From CAMYMQ01 sp963730305 (GTDB lineage: Bacteria; Pseudomonadota; Alphaproteobacteria; Bin65), in NCBI GenBank assembly GCA_963730305.1, contig CAVSRB010000009.1, forward strand, positions 1-64,000: a stretch of DNA of 64,000 bases, written 5' to 3'. The notes under the pieces were generated by a model. That model saw only the letters and a list, made by a program, of their open reading frames with translations, ran no database searches and had not been told where the DNA came from. Positions within the stretch are counted from its first letter, which is position 1. Each line of letters begins with the position of its first letter. The translations under genes were made by a program, and so were the position numbers. Positions 44,727-55,345 of the stretch are shown in pieces.

Positions 44727-46008
44727 GGCCCCCGGTGCCGACGAAGGCGATCAGGAAGGGTTCGATCTGCTCCATCACCCGGTTGATCACCGCGCCCTGC
44801 TCCTCGGCGACGGTGCGCGCGGCCCGGATCATCTTCTCCCGGCGCCCCGAGTTGGCGAGCAGGTCGGCCACCGTCTCGGCGAGCTCCGCGGCCGAGGCGA
44901 CCGTCAGCGACCCGCCCGCCGCCGCCAGGTCGGCGTAGACGTCGGGGAAGTTGTCGACGTGGGGGCCGTTGACGATGGCGCAGTCGAGCCGCGCCGGCTC
45001 GATCGGGTTCTGGCCGCCCTTGGGCACCAGCGAGCCGCCGACGAAGGCGATCTCGACGTGGCGGTAGAACAGGCCCAGCTCGCCCAGGGTGTCGGCGACG
45101 TAGACGTCCGGCCGCTCCGCCGCGTCGGCCGCCTCCAGGCTGCGCCGGGTGGCGGACAGGCCCGTCTGGAGCATCAGGTTGGCGATCTCGGCGCCGCGGT
45201 TCGGGTGACGCGGCACGATCACCGTGGTCAGGCCCGGGAACTTGCCGACGATGGCCTTGTGGGCCTCGGCGATCATCTCTTCCTCGCCCGGATGGGTGCT
45301 CGCCGCCAGCCACATCGGCTCGGCGTCGAACCGCGCCTCGAACCGGGCCAGCGCGTCGCGGTCGTGGGGCAGCGGCGCGGCCGCGTATTTGAGGTTGCCC
45401 GGGGTCTCGATCCGGCGCGCGCCGAGGGTGCGGAAGCGGTCGGCGTAGGTCCGGTTCTGCGCCATCACCAGGTCGAACGCGCCCAGGATCGCGACGATCG
45501 TCGCCGGCAGCCGGTGCCAGTTGCGGTAGGAGCGTTCCGAGATCCGGCCGTTGACCAGGACCAGCGGCGTGCCCCGCCGGGCGGTGCAGGCGATCAGGTT
45601 GGGCCACAGCTCGGACTCCAGCCACAGCGCGAGGTCGGGCCGCCAGTAGTCGAGGAAGCGCTCGACCCAGGGCAGGCAGTCGACCGGCACGTACTGGTGG
45701 AACGCGCCCTTGGGCAGCCGCGCCGCCATTACCTCGGCCGAGGTGACCGTGCCGGTCGTGACCAGGATGTCGGGCGGGCGCTGGCGCGCGCGCAGCCGCT
45801 CGACCAGCGGCAGCACCGACACCGCCTCGCCGACGCTGGCGGCGTGCACCCAGATCAGCGGGCCCGGCGGCCGCGGCCGGCCGGCCACGCCCATTCGCTC
45901 GCCCAGCCGCTCGGCGTCCTCCTTGCCCGCGCGCAGCCGACGCTGCAGCAGGTAGCGGATGAGCGGCGCGAGGAGCTTCGAAAGGCTCCGGTATGTGGGC
46001 AGCAGCAT
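44713..46008 (-). CDS. waaA: 3-deoxy-D-manno-octulosonic acid transferase
   Basis: WaaA (KdtA) adds Kdo from CMP-Kdo to lipid IVA. The 431 residues have the N-terminal anchor helix, the acceptor-domain motif VHAASVGEAVSVLPLVERL, LVTTGTVTSAEVMAARLPKG, and the donor-domain ASTHPGEEEMIAEAHKAI, VPRHPNRG and FVGGSLVPKGGQNPIEPARL. All are in their usual places. Number of Kdo residues added cannot be told. 18 bases after the ABC exporter gene. Confidence 0.95.
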   Translation of the reverse strand: MLLPTYRSLSKLLAPLIRYLLQRRLRAGKEDAERLGERMGVAGRPRPPGPLIWVHAASVGEAVSVLPLVERLRARQRPPDILVTTGTVTSAEVMAARLPKGAFHQYVPVDCLPWVERFLDYWRPDLALWLESELWPNLIACTARRGTPLVLVNGRISERSYRNWHRLPATIVAILGAFDLVMAQNRTYADRFRTLGARRIETPGNLKYAAAPLPHDRDALARFEARFDAEPMWLAASTHPGEEEMIAEAHKAIVGKFPGLTTVIVPRHPNRGAEIANLMLQTGLSATRRSLEAADAAERPDVYVADTLGELGLFYRHVEIAFVGGSLVPKGGQNPIEPARLDCAIVNGPHVDNFPDVYADLAAAGGSLTVASAAELAETVADLLANSGRREKMIRAARTVAEEQGAVINRVMEQIEPFLIAFVGTGGHEDA

Positions 46009-46026
46009 CGGGCCGCGGTCTTCGGG

Positions 46027-47931
<1,905 letters not shown>

Positions 47932-48039
47932 TTCGTCCGCCTTGCGGTCCCAAAGGGCCGCGGGGTCAACAGGTTGTGGGCGGCGACCATAGCACGCCCC
48001 AGGTTTACGCGAAATTGCGCCGATCCGGCGTTCCCACCG

Positions 48040-48714
48040 CTATTCGCGGCGCAGGATCCGGTCGACGATCCAGCGCGACAGCCAGCGGGTCTTGAATCCG
48101 GCCTTGACCGCCGCCGGGTCGTAGACGTCGCGGACCCAGTCGATGAAATCCATCGGCGTCTCGCGCGTGTCCGCGGCGTAGGTCGCGAAGAAGTGGTCGA
48201 TCACCCCGGTCTTGCTATGCGGCAGGTGGCCGAAGCGCAGCGCCATCTGCTTCGTCGCCACCTCGACCGGCTGCTTCTCCCGGATCATCAGATAGAGGGC
48301 GGCCATCAGCCCGGCCCGGTCGGCGCCCGACTTGCAGTGGACCAGCGCCGGGTACTCGATGCGGTCGAACAGCTCGGGCAGGCCCAGCAGCTTGTCCTTG
48401 GGCGGCGCGTCGCGCGATTTCATCGGGTAGTCGACCAGCGCGATCCCGGCCTTGGCGCAGGCGTCGCGCTCCAGGAAATACCAGCCCGACGGGTTCTCGC
48501 CGCGCAGGTTGACGATGGTCTTGATGCCGCGCCGCGCCGCCTGGCGGACGTGCAGCGGCATCGGCTGGCCCGAGCGGTAGAAGTTGTCGGAGACACGGTG
48601 GCGGTTGACCCACAGGCAGCGGAAGATGCCGTGGTCGACGCCGAGCAGGTCCCAATAGGCGTGCAGCCGCTTGGCCCGCGTCGAGATGTCCGGGTCGGTC
48701 TTGCGCCAGGCCAT
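48040..48714 (-). CDS. Tyrosine/dual-specificity phosphatase-like protein
   Basis: A 224-residue protein of the DSP/PTP fold. The active-site loop is LVHCKSGADRAGLMAALYL (HCxxGxxR with catalytic Cys near residue 137), preceded by NFYRSGQPMPLHVRQAARRG and TIVNLRGENPSGWY, typical of SIW14/DSP phosphatases. An upstream basic extension in frame may also be translated. Members of this family often lie near lipid A exporter genes in alphaproteobacteria and may act on lipid or sugar phosphates; that is inference from context. Lies just upstream of the msbA-waaA-lpxK cluster. Confidence 0.85.
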   Translation of the reverse strand: MAWRKTDPDISTRAKRLHAYWDLLGVDHGIFRCLWVNRHRVSDNFYRSGQPMPLHVRQAARRGIKTIVNLRGENPSGWYFLERDACAKAGIALVDYPMKSRDAPPKDKLLGLPELFDRIEYPALVHCKSGADRAGLMAALYLMIREKQPVEVATKQMALRFGHLPHSKTGVIDHFFATYAADTRETPMDFIDWVRDVYDPAAVKAGFKTRWLSRWIVDRILRRE

Positions 48715-48893
48715 GCGCAGCGCGCGGCGGCGGCGTTTCCACTTGCGCTTGACGGGAGGATTGGCGGTCAGGGTCGGAAATCCGGGCTATCGCGGTCTGT
48801 GTGCGGCGGCCGCGACCATAGCAGCGCGCCCGCCCCGCACAAGCCGTTCGGGGCGGCGTTTCCGCCGCCCCGAGGGAGCTTCCGACCGGCCGG

Positions 48894-50588
48894 TCACGCC
48901 GCTTCCGGCTGCCGCTGGGCGCGGATGATCCGGTTGGCGGCGCTGACGATGGCGCGCAGCGACGCCGCCACGATGTTGGGGTCGCGGCCGACGCCGAACA
49001 TGACCCCGCCGCCGGGCGCCTTGACCTCGACGTAGGACACCGCCGTGGCGTCGGCGCCCTGGCCGACCGCGTGCTCGTGGTAGTTCTGGACCGAGATGTC
49101 GATCCCCATCTCCGCCTTCAGCGCGTGGATGAAGGCGTCGATCGGGCCGTTGCCGCGGCCCTGGATCTCCTTGTCGACCCCGTCGACCGTGACGTCGGCG
49201 GTGAGCCGGCGCATCTCCGACGCGTGGGCGTCGGGGACCGTGCGGTACGACTTGAACACGATCGGCCCGTCCTGGGTCAGGTACTCGCGGTCGAAGATGT
49301 CCCAGATCGCCGCGGACGGCAGCTCCTTGCCGGTGTCGTCGGTGATCCGCTGGACCACGCCCGAGAACTCGATCTGCAGCGTGCGCGGCAGCTCGAGCCC
49401 GTAGTCGGTCTTCATCACGTAGGCCAGCCCGCCCTTGCCGGACTGGCTGTTGATCCGGATCACCGCCTCGTAGCTGCGGCCGATATCCTTGGGGTCGATC
49501 GGCAGGTAGGGCACCTCCCAGATCTCCTGGTTGGCCTTGCGCAGGGCGGCGAAGCCCTTGTTGATCGCGTCCTGGTGCGAGCCCGAGAAGGCGGTGAAGA
49601 CCAGCTCGCCGCCGTAGGGGTGGCGCGGGTGGACCGGCAACTGGTTGCAGTATTCCACCGTGCCGATGACGTCGTTGATGTCGTGGAAGTCGAGGCCCGG
49701 ATCGACGCCCTGGGTGAACAGGTTCAGCGCCAGGGTGACGATGTCGACGTTGCCGGTGCGCTCGCCGTTGCCGAACAGCGTGCCCTCGATCCGGTCGGCG
49801 CCGGCCATCAGGCCCAGCTCCGCCGCCGCCACGCCGGTGCCGCGGTCGTTGTGCGGGTGGAGCGAGACGTTGACCGCCTCGCGGCCGTTCAGGTTGCGGC
49901 ACATCCACTCGATCTGGTCGGCGTAGACGTTGGGCGTCGCCACCTCGACCGTGCCGGGCAGGTTGAGGATCATCCTGTGCTCGGGGGTCGGCTCCCACAC
50001 CTCCATGACCTCCTCGGAGATCTCGCGGGCGAAGTCGAGCTCGGTCTCGGAGAAGCTCTCCGGCGAATACTGGTAGACGATCTCGGTGTCCGGAACGGTC
50101 TCGCGCAGCTCCTTGATCAGGCGCGCGCCGTCGGTGGCGATCTTGACGATCTCCGGCCGGTCGGCGCCGAACACCACCCGGCGCTGCAAGGTCGAGGTCG
50201 AGTTGTAGAGGTGGACGATCGCCTTCTTGGCGCCCTTGATCGCCTCGAAGGTCTTGCGGATCAGCGGCTCGCGCGACTGGGTCAGCACCTGGATGGCGAC
50301 GCCGTCGGGGATCAGGCCGTCCTCGATCACCCGGCGGGTGAACTCGAAGTCGGTGTCGGAGGCCGCCGGGAAGCCGACCTCGATCTCCTTGAAGCCGAGC
50401 CGGACCAGCAGGTCGAACATGCGCCGCTTGCGCTCCGGCCCCATGGGCTCGATCAGCGCCTGGTTGCCGTCGCGCAGGTCGACGGAGCACCAGATCGGGG
50501 CCTTGTCGATGGTTCGGCCCGGCCATTGTCGGTCGGGCAAGGCGATCGGCTCGAAGCGCCGATACTTGTGGGTGGGCATGACTGACAT
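48894..50588 (-). CDS. leuA: 2-isopropylmalate synthase
   Basis: LeuA condenses acetyl-CoA with 2-oxoisovalerate in leucine synthesis. The 564 residues belong to the longer alphaproteobacterial/actinobacterial type (LeuA2-like): the catalytic TIM barrel has WCSVDLRDGNQALIEPM, EVGFPAASDTDFEFTRRVIE and HPHNDRGTGVAAAELGLMAG, and the C-terminal regulatory domain has GRGNGPIDAFIHALKAEMGI. Start ATG gives MSVMPTHKYRRFEPI with GAGCTGACCG upstream. The 5' region holds a leucine-rich leader ORF and a perfect palindrome, suggesting attenuation, and a CtrA-type box. Confidence 0.95.
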   Translation of the reverse strand: MSVMPTHKYRRFEPIALPDRQWPGRTIDKAPIWCSVDLRDGNQALIEPMGPERKRRMFDLLVRLGFKEIEVGFPAASDTDFEFTRRVIEDGLIPDGVAIQVLTQSREPLIRKTFEAIKGAKKAIVHLYNSTSTLQRRVVFGADRPEIVKIATDGARLIKELRETVPDTEIVYQYSPESFSETELDFAREISEEVMEVWEPTPEHRMILNLPGTVEVATPNVYADQIEWMCRNLNGREAVNVSLHPHNDRGTGVAAAELGLMAGADRIEGTLFGNGERTGNVDIVTLALNLFTQGVDPGLDFHDINDVIGTVEYCNQLPVHPRHPYGGELVFTAFSGSHQDAINKGFAALRKANQEIWEVPYLPIDPKDIGRSYEAVIRINSQSGKGGLAYVMKTDYGLELPRTLQIEFSGVVQRITDDTGKELPSAAIWDIFDREYLTQDGPIVFKSYRTVPDAHASEMRRLTADVTVDGVDKEIQGRGNGPIDAFIHALKAEMGIDISVQNYHEHAVGQGADATAVSYVEVKAPGGGVMFGVGRDPNIVAASLRAIVSAANRIIRAQRQPEAA

Positions 50589-50799
50589 CGGTCAGCTCCT
50601 CGTGTCGGTCGCGTGCGACGCGCGGAGGACGGCCGCGGCAACGGCCCGGCGGCCGGAACGGGTCCGGCCCCGATCGGGGCGGTGGCAGCGGTGGTCGCGG
50701 TCAACAGGGAATGGCATCGCACACCGTGGGATCAATCGATTACTCGATTCGGTCTTTCTGGGGTTTCGCGCTGGCGGGCGGCGGATGCGCGCGCCCTTT

Positions 50800-50821
50800 C
50801 CCGACGTCCTAGGACGTCGGG
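50800..50821 (-). promoter_or_regulatory. Perfect 22-bp palindrome at the end of the leuA leader ORF
   Basis: CCCGACGTCCT joined to AGGACGTCGGG, a perfect palindrome that contains the leader stop codon TAG. It can fold into a hairpin with a stem of nine and a CTAG loop. No U-tract follows, so a plain intrinsic terminator is unlikely; it may be the regulated hairpin of an attenuator. Confidence 0.5.
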
Positions 50822-50862
50822 CGGGTAAGGAGCAGGCCGAGAAGCGCGATTCCGGTGTGCAT
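50809..50862 (-). CDS. Putative leucine leader peptide of leuA
   Basis: A 17-codon ORF encodes MHTGIALLGLLLTRPTS, with five Leu codons (CTT CTC GGC CTG CTC CTT), ending in TAG inside a perfect palindrome, about 220 bases before leuA. A longer in-frame start exists at 50922 but lies at the probable transcription start. Leader peptides rich in the end product's codons next to a hairpin are the mark of ribosome-mediated attenuation. No clear SD is seen. Too short to be certain; the position before leuA gives the strength. Confidence 0.55.
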   Translation of the reverse strand: MHTGIALLGLLLTRPTS

Positions 50863-50927
50863 AACGTTGCGGAAGTTAGCGACGGCAATGGGGCCGGTCA
50901 AGGCCCCGGCAGCCATCAGCATCGGAC

Positions 50928-50950
50928 ATTATGGTTAACAAATGGTTAAC
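50928..50950 (-). promoter_or_regulatory. CtrA-type box (TTAA-N7-TTAA) and -10 element upstream of leuA
   Basis: TTAA-CAAATGG-TTAA at 50935-50949 on the plus strand (TTAACCATTTGTTAAC on the minus strand) is an exact CtrA recognition sequence. CATAAT (50928-50933) at once downstream on the minus strand could be the -10 of a leuA promoter, with the box taking the place of -35, as in CtrA-dependent promoters. Binding is inferred. Confidence 0.5.
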
Positions 50951-51003
50951 GCCCCGGGACCGCATCGAACGCGGCCTCCGCGGATGGCGGGGTCACAAGG
51001 TGG

Positions 51004-52680
51004 TCAGCGGGCGCCGTTGTCGACGCCGCCGAAGCGGAGCGAGGCGCGGTTCTCGGGCGCGTTGGGCGCCGGCGGGTTGGTGATCGGCACGCTCTTCGCC
51101 GCGGCCGGCACCTTCTTCGGGGGCGCGTTCTTGCTCGGCAGGGGGAGCTTCCAGTTCTTCGCCGCCTGGAGCGCGGTCGCGCGCACCGCCCGATGCGGGT
51201 CGTTGGTGGCGGCGATCAGCATCTTGCGCACGTAGTCGGTGCGCGGCTTGGTGTCGAGGAAGGTGTAGGCCGCCGCCCAGCGATACTTCCAGGCGTACTT
51301 GGACGGGTCCAGGAATTCGGCGACCCTGTTCTGCAGCGGCTTGCCCTGCGGCCGCAGGCAGCCGACCATTTCCAGGTAGCGGTCGTCCCACTGGCTCGAC
51401 GGCTTGACCAATTCGAGGAACTTCAGGTTGACGTACTTGCCGACGAATCTGCGGTGCCGGTTGCCGACCGAGCAGACGTCGAACACCTTGTCGGCGGTCG
51501 TCGCGCCGGCGAACAGGTCGCGGATGATCTTCTCGAGATAGGCGGTGCGCTGCTCGCTCGTGATCCAGCCGACGTGGCTGGCGAAGTTGACCAGGTCGAT
51601 GCGCGTGTGGGGCATGTCGACGCTGATGTTGATCATCTTGAGGACGTGGTTCTTGACCCGCGTGTTGTTCTTGATGTCGTGGTAGGCCGCGCCGTAGCGC
51701 GGCTTGTGCTCGCGGTAGAACTCCTCGACGTAGGTCAGGTAGGGCGCGAACTTGTCCTCGTGCAGCACCTGGGCGAGCACGGCGAGCTTGCCGGAGACCG
51801 AGCCGGCGTTGAAATACCGGCACAGGTTGGTCCGCACCTGGTCGCCCAGGGTGCCGGGCCTCACGCCCGCCTTCTGGATCATGCCGGTCGAGCCGATCGT
51901 GCGCAGCAGCGTCTGGTTGACGGTATCGCGTCTCACCTTGGCGAGATGCTTGCCGTAGTCGCCGATCTGGTTGAGGTAGCGCTCGACCCAGGCGCGCGCG
52001 TCCTTGCCCAGCGGCGACACCGAATTGTAGCCGTAGAGCCGCGGCACGCCGTAGAAGGCGCGCGTCGTGCGCCCGACGAAGGTGCCGCCCCAGGCGCCGT
52101 AGCGGGTCTGGACGTAATACTGCGCCAGGTCCGGCGTGTAGTAGTGGAGCAGCACCTGGTAGTACTGGCGCGGCGTCCGGATATCGCGCTGCTTGCCCGC
52201 GAGCATGTTGCAGGTGAAGAGGAAGACCTCCTTCGGGTGCTTGAGGATGCCGTCGTGGGTGCCGTTGCAGCTGGCTTCCTCGAGCTCGCTCAGGCTCAGC
52301 CGGATCTTGGTGTGATCGCCGAACAGGTCGCCCCCGAAGTGGGAGCTGATCAGCAGGATGTCGCACTGGATACCGCTGCGCCCGGCGTTGCGCCACCAGG
52401 TGTCGGCGGTGCCCATCTTGGTGAGCTCGACATACTTGAACTGGCTGTTCGGGTCCCGGGCGTGCAGCTTGTTGATGAAGGCCTTGATCTCCTCGGACGA
52501 GTTGATCGTCATGCCGCAGATGATCTTCTTCTTCTGCGTCGACTGCTTGGCCTTGGCGTCGTCCGGGTGCGACTGCAGCGGCGCGTGCCGCGACAGTGGA
52601 TCGAAGTCCGACTGGTCGTAGGCAATTGCGGGCCGGGCAACCGCCAGCGCTGCCGCGAGCACTACGAAGAAGGTTTTCAT
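51004..52680 (-). CDS. Secreted CHAT/caspase-like protein with helical-repeat C terminus
   Basis: A 558-residue protein I do not place in a known family. Signal peptide MKTFFVVLAAALAVARPAIA (cleavage before YDQSD). Residues about 53-165 read as a caspase-fold sheet: CDILLISSHFGG ends in His114, KEVFLFTCNMLAG ends in Cys157, like the HG and C of CHAT/C25-type proteases. GVPRLYGYNSVSPLGKDA follows in the place of a substrate-loop. The C-terminal half is helical, and a HEAT-like unit (RAVRATALQAAKNWKLP) lies near residue 510, then a proline/lysine-rich tail. The ATG at 52680 has AAGGGG upstream. Monocistronic by context. Protease activity is inference. Confidence 0.6.
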   Translation of the reverse strand: MKTFFVVLAAALAVARPAIAYDQSDFDPLSRHAPLQSHPDDAKAKQSTQKKKIICGMTINSSEEIKAFINKLHARDPNSQFKYVELTKMGTADTWWRNAGRSGIQCDILLISSHFGGDLFGDHTKIRLSLSELEEASCNGTHDGILKHPKEVFLFTCNMLAGKQRDIRTPRQYYQVLLHYYTPDLAQYYVQTRYGAWGGTFVGRTTRAFYGVPRLYGYNSVSPLGKDARAWVERYLNQIGDYGKHLAKVRRDTVNQTLLRTIGSTGMIQKAGVRPGTLGDQVRTNLCRYFNAGSVSGKLAVLAQVLHEDKFAPYLTYVEEFYREHKPRYGAAYHDIKNNTRVKNHVLKMINISVDMPHTRIDLVNFASHVGWITSEQRTAYLEKIIRDLFAGATTADKVFDVCSVGNRHRRFVGKYVNLKFLELVKPSSQWDDRYLEMVGCLRPQGKPLQNRVAEFLDPSKYAWKYRWAAAYTFLDTKPRTDYVRKMLIAATNDPHRAVRATALQAAKNWKLPLPSKNAPPKKVPAAAKSVPITNPPAPNAPENRASLRFGGVDNGAR

Positions 52681-52875
52681 CGCCAAACCCCTTGGACGAT
52701 CCGGCGTCAACCCGTGCCCCCGGCGCCGGCGAATCGTACGCCTACTCTAGCGCGCCGCCGCGACCGGTCAACCGCACAAGTGTTAACGTACCCGTGAAGG
52801 CGGCACGCCCGCCGCGCGCCCCGGTTTCCGTACGTTTCTGTTATGCAACCGGGTGGAAACGGTATTCCTTGCCGC

Positions 52876-53385
52876 CTAGTTGTTGTCGTCCGCGCAGCGC
52901 AGGAAGGACAGCCGCCGCCCGCCGCGCCACACCTCGATGCCGTGGGTGACGGCGTGCGGCTCGCCCTGGCCGCGGGCGAGGAACAGGTTGACGTAGCGGT
53001 AGGTATAGCTGCCCCGGCGGAAGGTGATCCGCGTGGTCGCGCCGCGGGCGGCCAGGTACCAGGCGACGCGGAAGCGCGCCGCCGAGCCCCGCAGCCGCTT
53101 GGGAAAGACCAGCTCCGGGTCGCCCGGCTGGCCGTAGCGGTACTGCATGTAGGATACCGCGGGCGGCGCGCCCGGCGCGTCGGGGTCGTCGACCGGCCGG
53201 AAGTCCTGCCCCTTGGGGATGCAGAAGGCGAGATACTTGCCCGAGCGCATGACGCAGCCGCGGATCGGCGTCTCCTGCGCGGTGCACATGGCCTCCCAGG
53301 CGCGCGAGGGGGCCTGGGCGTGGGCGGTTGGGACGACGGTCGCCGACAGGAGGGCGGCGGCGATCAGCGGGCGGACGGTCGGCAC
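52876..53385 (-). CDS. Small secreted protein, unknown function
   Basis: A 169-residue protein. The GTG at 53385 has a strong GGAGG at seven bases and opens a signal peptide (MPTVRPLIAAALLSATVVPT, cleavage after AHA); an ATG at 53421 is less well placed. The mature part has Cys at several places (CTAQ, GCVM, AFCIP, RCADD) and TTRITFRRGSYTYRYVNLFL, suggesting a disulfide-bonded beta-rich periplasmic protein. No family recognised with confidence. Confidence 0.7.
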   Translation of the reverse strand: MPTVRPLIAAALLSATVVPTAHAQAPSRAWEAMCTAQETPIRGCVMRSGKYLAFCIPKGQDFRPVDDPDAPGAPPAVSYMQYRYGQPGDPELVFPKRLRGSAARFRVAWYLAARGATTRITFRRGSYTYRYVNLFLARGQGEPHAVTHGIEVWRGGRRLSFLRCADDNN

Positions 53386-53459
53386 GGCGGGCCTCCAGGC
53401 GGGCGGTCGGGGGCGCAGCATAGGCTCGGACCGCGCTCGGCCCAAGGCCATTCGGCCGC

Positions 53460-53651
53460 TCAGTCGCGCCGCAGGATGATCCAGACCGCGTGGACGATGC
53501 CGGGCAGGTAGCCGAGCAGGGTCAGGATCACGTTGATCCAGAACTGGAGCCCGAAGCCGACCTGCAGGAACACGCCCAGCGGCGGCAGCAGGATGGCGAG
53601 CAGGATGCGGAGGATGTCGCGGTTCGCCTCGGCGCGGCAATTCGTGGGCAT
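53460..53651 (-). CDS. Pmp3/YqaE family membrane protein
   Basis: A 63-residue two-helix membrane protein of the UPF0057 (Pmp3/YqaE) group: ILRILLAILLPPLGVFLQVG and FWINVILTLLGYLPGIVHAV with the late WIILRRD. These stress-induced proteins influence membrane potential in yeast and plants. The ATG has AAGGAG at good spacing. Encoded alone between two larger genes. Confidence 0.92.
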   Translation of the reverse strand: MPTNCRAEANRDILRILLAILLPPLGVFLQVGFGLQFWINVILTLLGYLPGIVHAVWIILRRD

Positions 53652-53702
53652 GGTTGTCTCCTTGCGCGCATCGTTCACGCGGATCGGCCATTCGGACGCG
53701 GG

Positions 53703-55209
53703 TCAAAGATCGTTTTCGATCTCCCCCCACATCGCGTCCACCGCCTTCACCACGTCGTCCGTCATATCCAGCTTTCGCCCCCACTCCCGCTCCGTCTCGC
53801 CGGGCCACTTGTCGGTGGCGTCGAGGCCGATCTTGGAGCCCAGCCCGGCGACCGGGGAGGCGAAGTCGAGATAGTCGATCGGGGTGCGCTCGACCACGGT
53901 GATGTCGCGCGCCGGGTCCATCCGGGTCGAGACCGCCCACATCACGTCGTTCCAGTCGCGGGCGTTGATGTCGTCGTCGCAGACGATCACCCACTTGGTG
54001 TACATGAACTGGCGCAGGTAGCTCCACACGCCCATCATCACGCGCTTGGCGTGGCCGGCGTAGGCCTTGCGGATGGTGACCACGGCCATCCGGTAGGAGC
54101 AGGCCTCGGGCGGCAGCCAGAAGTCGACGATCTCCGGGAACTGCTGGCGCAGCAGCGGCACGAACACGTCGTTGAGCGCCTCGCCCAGCACCGAGGGCTC
54201 GTCCGGCGGCCGGCCGGTATAGGTCGACAGATAGATCGGGTCGCGGCGCATGGTGATCGCGCTGATCCTGAACACCGGGAAGCGTTCGACCGAGTTGTAG
54301 TAGCCGGTGTGGTCGCCGTAGGGGCCCTCCGCCCCGGTCTCGGTCATCGAGACGTGGCCCTCGATCACGATCTCGGCCTCGGCCGGCACCTTGAGCGGGA
54401 CGGTCCTGGCCTCGACCAGCTCGACCTTCTTGCCGCGCAACAGGCCCGCGAACTGGTATTCCGACAGGGTGTCGGGCACCGGGGTGACGGCGGCGAGGAT
54501 GGTCGCCGGGTCGGCCCCGATCACCGCGGCGGCGGGAATGCCTTCGGCGGGCGCGGAGCCCGCCTTGCGCCAGCGTGCGAACTGCTGCGCCCCGCCGCGG
54601 TGGGCGAGCCAGCGCATCAGCGTGGTGTCGCGCCCGGTCACCTGCATCCGGTAGATGCCGAGGTTGGGCGCGTCGGCCTTGTCGCCTTTCGGGTCCGGGC
54701 CCTGGGTCACCACCAGCGGCCAGGTGATCAGCGGCGCCGGCTCGCCGGGCCAGCAGGTCTGGATCGGCAGGCGCGCGAGGTCGATCTCGTCGCCCTGCCA
54801 GACCACCTCCTGGCACGGCGCGCGGCTCACCGTCTTCGGCTTCATCGCCAGCACCTTGCGCGCCAGCGGCACCATCTCCAGCGCCTCGCGGACCCCGCCG
54901 GGCGGCTCCGGCTGGCGCAGGAAGGCGAGCATCTCGCCGACCGCGCGCAGTTCCTCCCGCGACCGGCCCATGCCCCCGCGCGACCCGGTCGACGGTGCCG
55001 AACAGGTTGACCAGGACCGGCATGTCGTAGGTCGAGCCGTCGGGCTTGCGCGGCTTCTCGAACAGCAGCGCCGGGCCGCCCCGCGCCAGCACCCGGCGGT
55101 GGATCTCGGTCATCTCCAGCTCGGGCGAGACCGGGTGGGCGATGCGCTTGAGGTCGCCGTCGCGCTCCAGCGCCGCGATGAAGTCGCGCAGGGAGGCGAA
55201 GGCGCTCAC
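53703..55209 (-). CDS. ubiD: UbiD-family prenylated-FMN decarboxylase (frameshifted)
   Basis: UbiD, 4-hydroxy-3-polyprenylbenzoate decarboxylase of ubiquinone synthesis, about 501 residues after repair. N-terminal MSAFASLRDFIAALERDGDL and GGPALLFEKP are in one frame; after a GGGGG run (54973-54977) the chain shifts to MGRSREELRAVGEMLAFLRQ and the rest: PAEAEIVIEGHVSMTETGAEGPYGDHTGYY contains the catalytic EGPYGDH Glu-Asp region, and VVCDDDINARDWNDVMWA the prFMN/Mn site (IVCDDDIN). One extra G explains the break. The partner UbiX is not in the window. Confidence 0.92.
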
Positions 55210-55345
55210 CGGCGGAGCCGCCGACGGGATCGGGCCGACAGGGCGATGTCCGGGGAAGGGCTCATGCCGGTCACATGCGCCAATTCGCCGGCCGGGGCAA
55301 GGCGCCGACGGCCGGGGTAGGGCGGCTCTGGCCGGGGCACGGCAC

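Noticed and set aside
50800..50821. The 22-bp palindrome as an intrinsic terminator of the CHAT-like gene
   Set aside because: It has no run of T after it, lies more than 180 bases beyond the stop, and includes the end of a leucine-rich ORF before leuA, which explains it better.
52596..52949. A plus-strand ORF opposite the 5' part of the CHAT-like gene
   Set aside because: Low-complexity, Arg/Pro-rich, no RBS; it is a shadow of the minus-strand gene and the gap beyond it.
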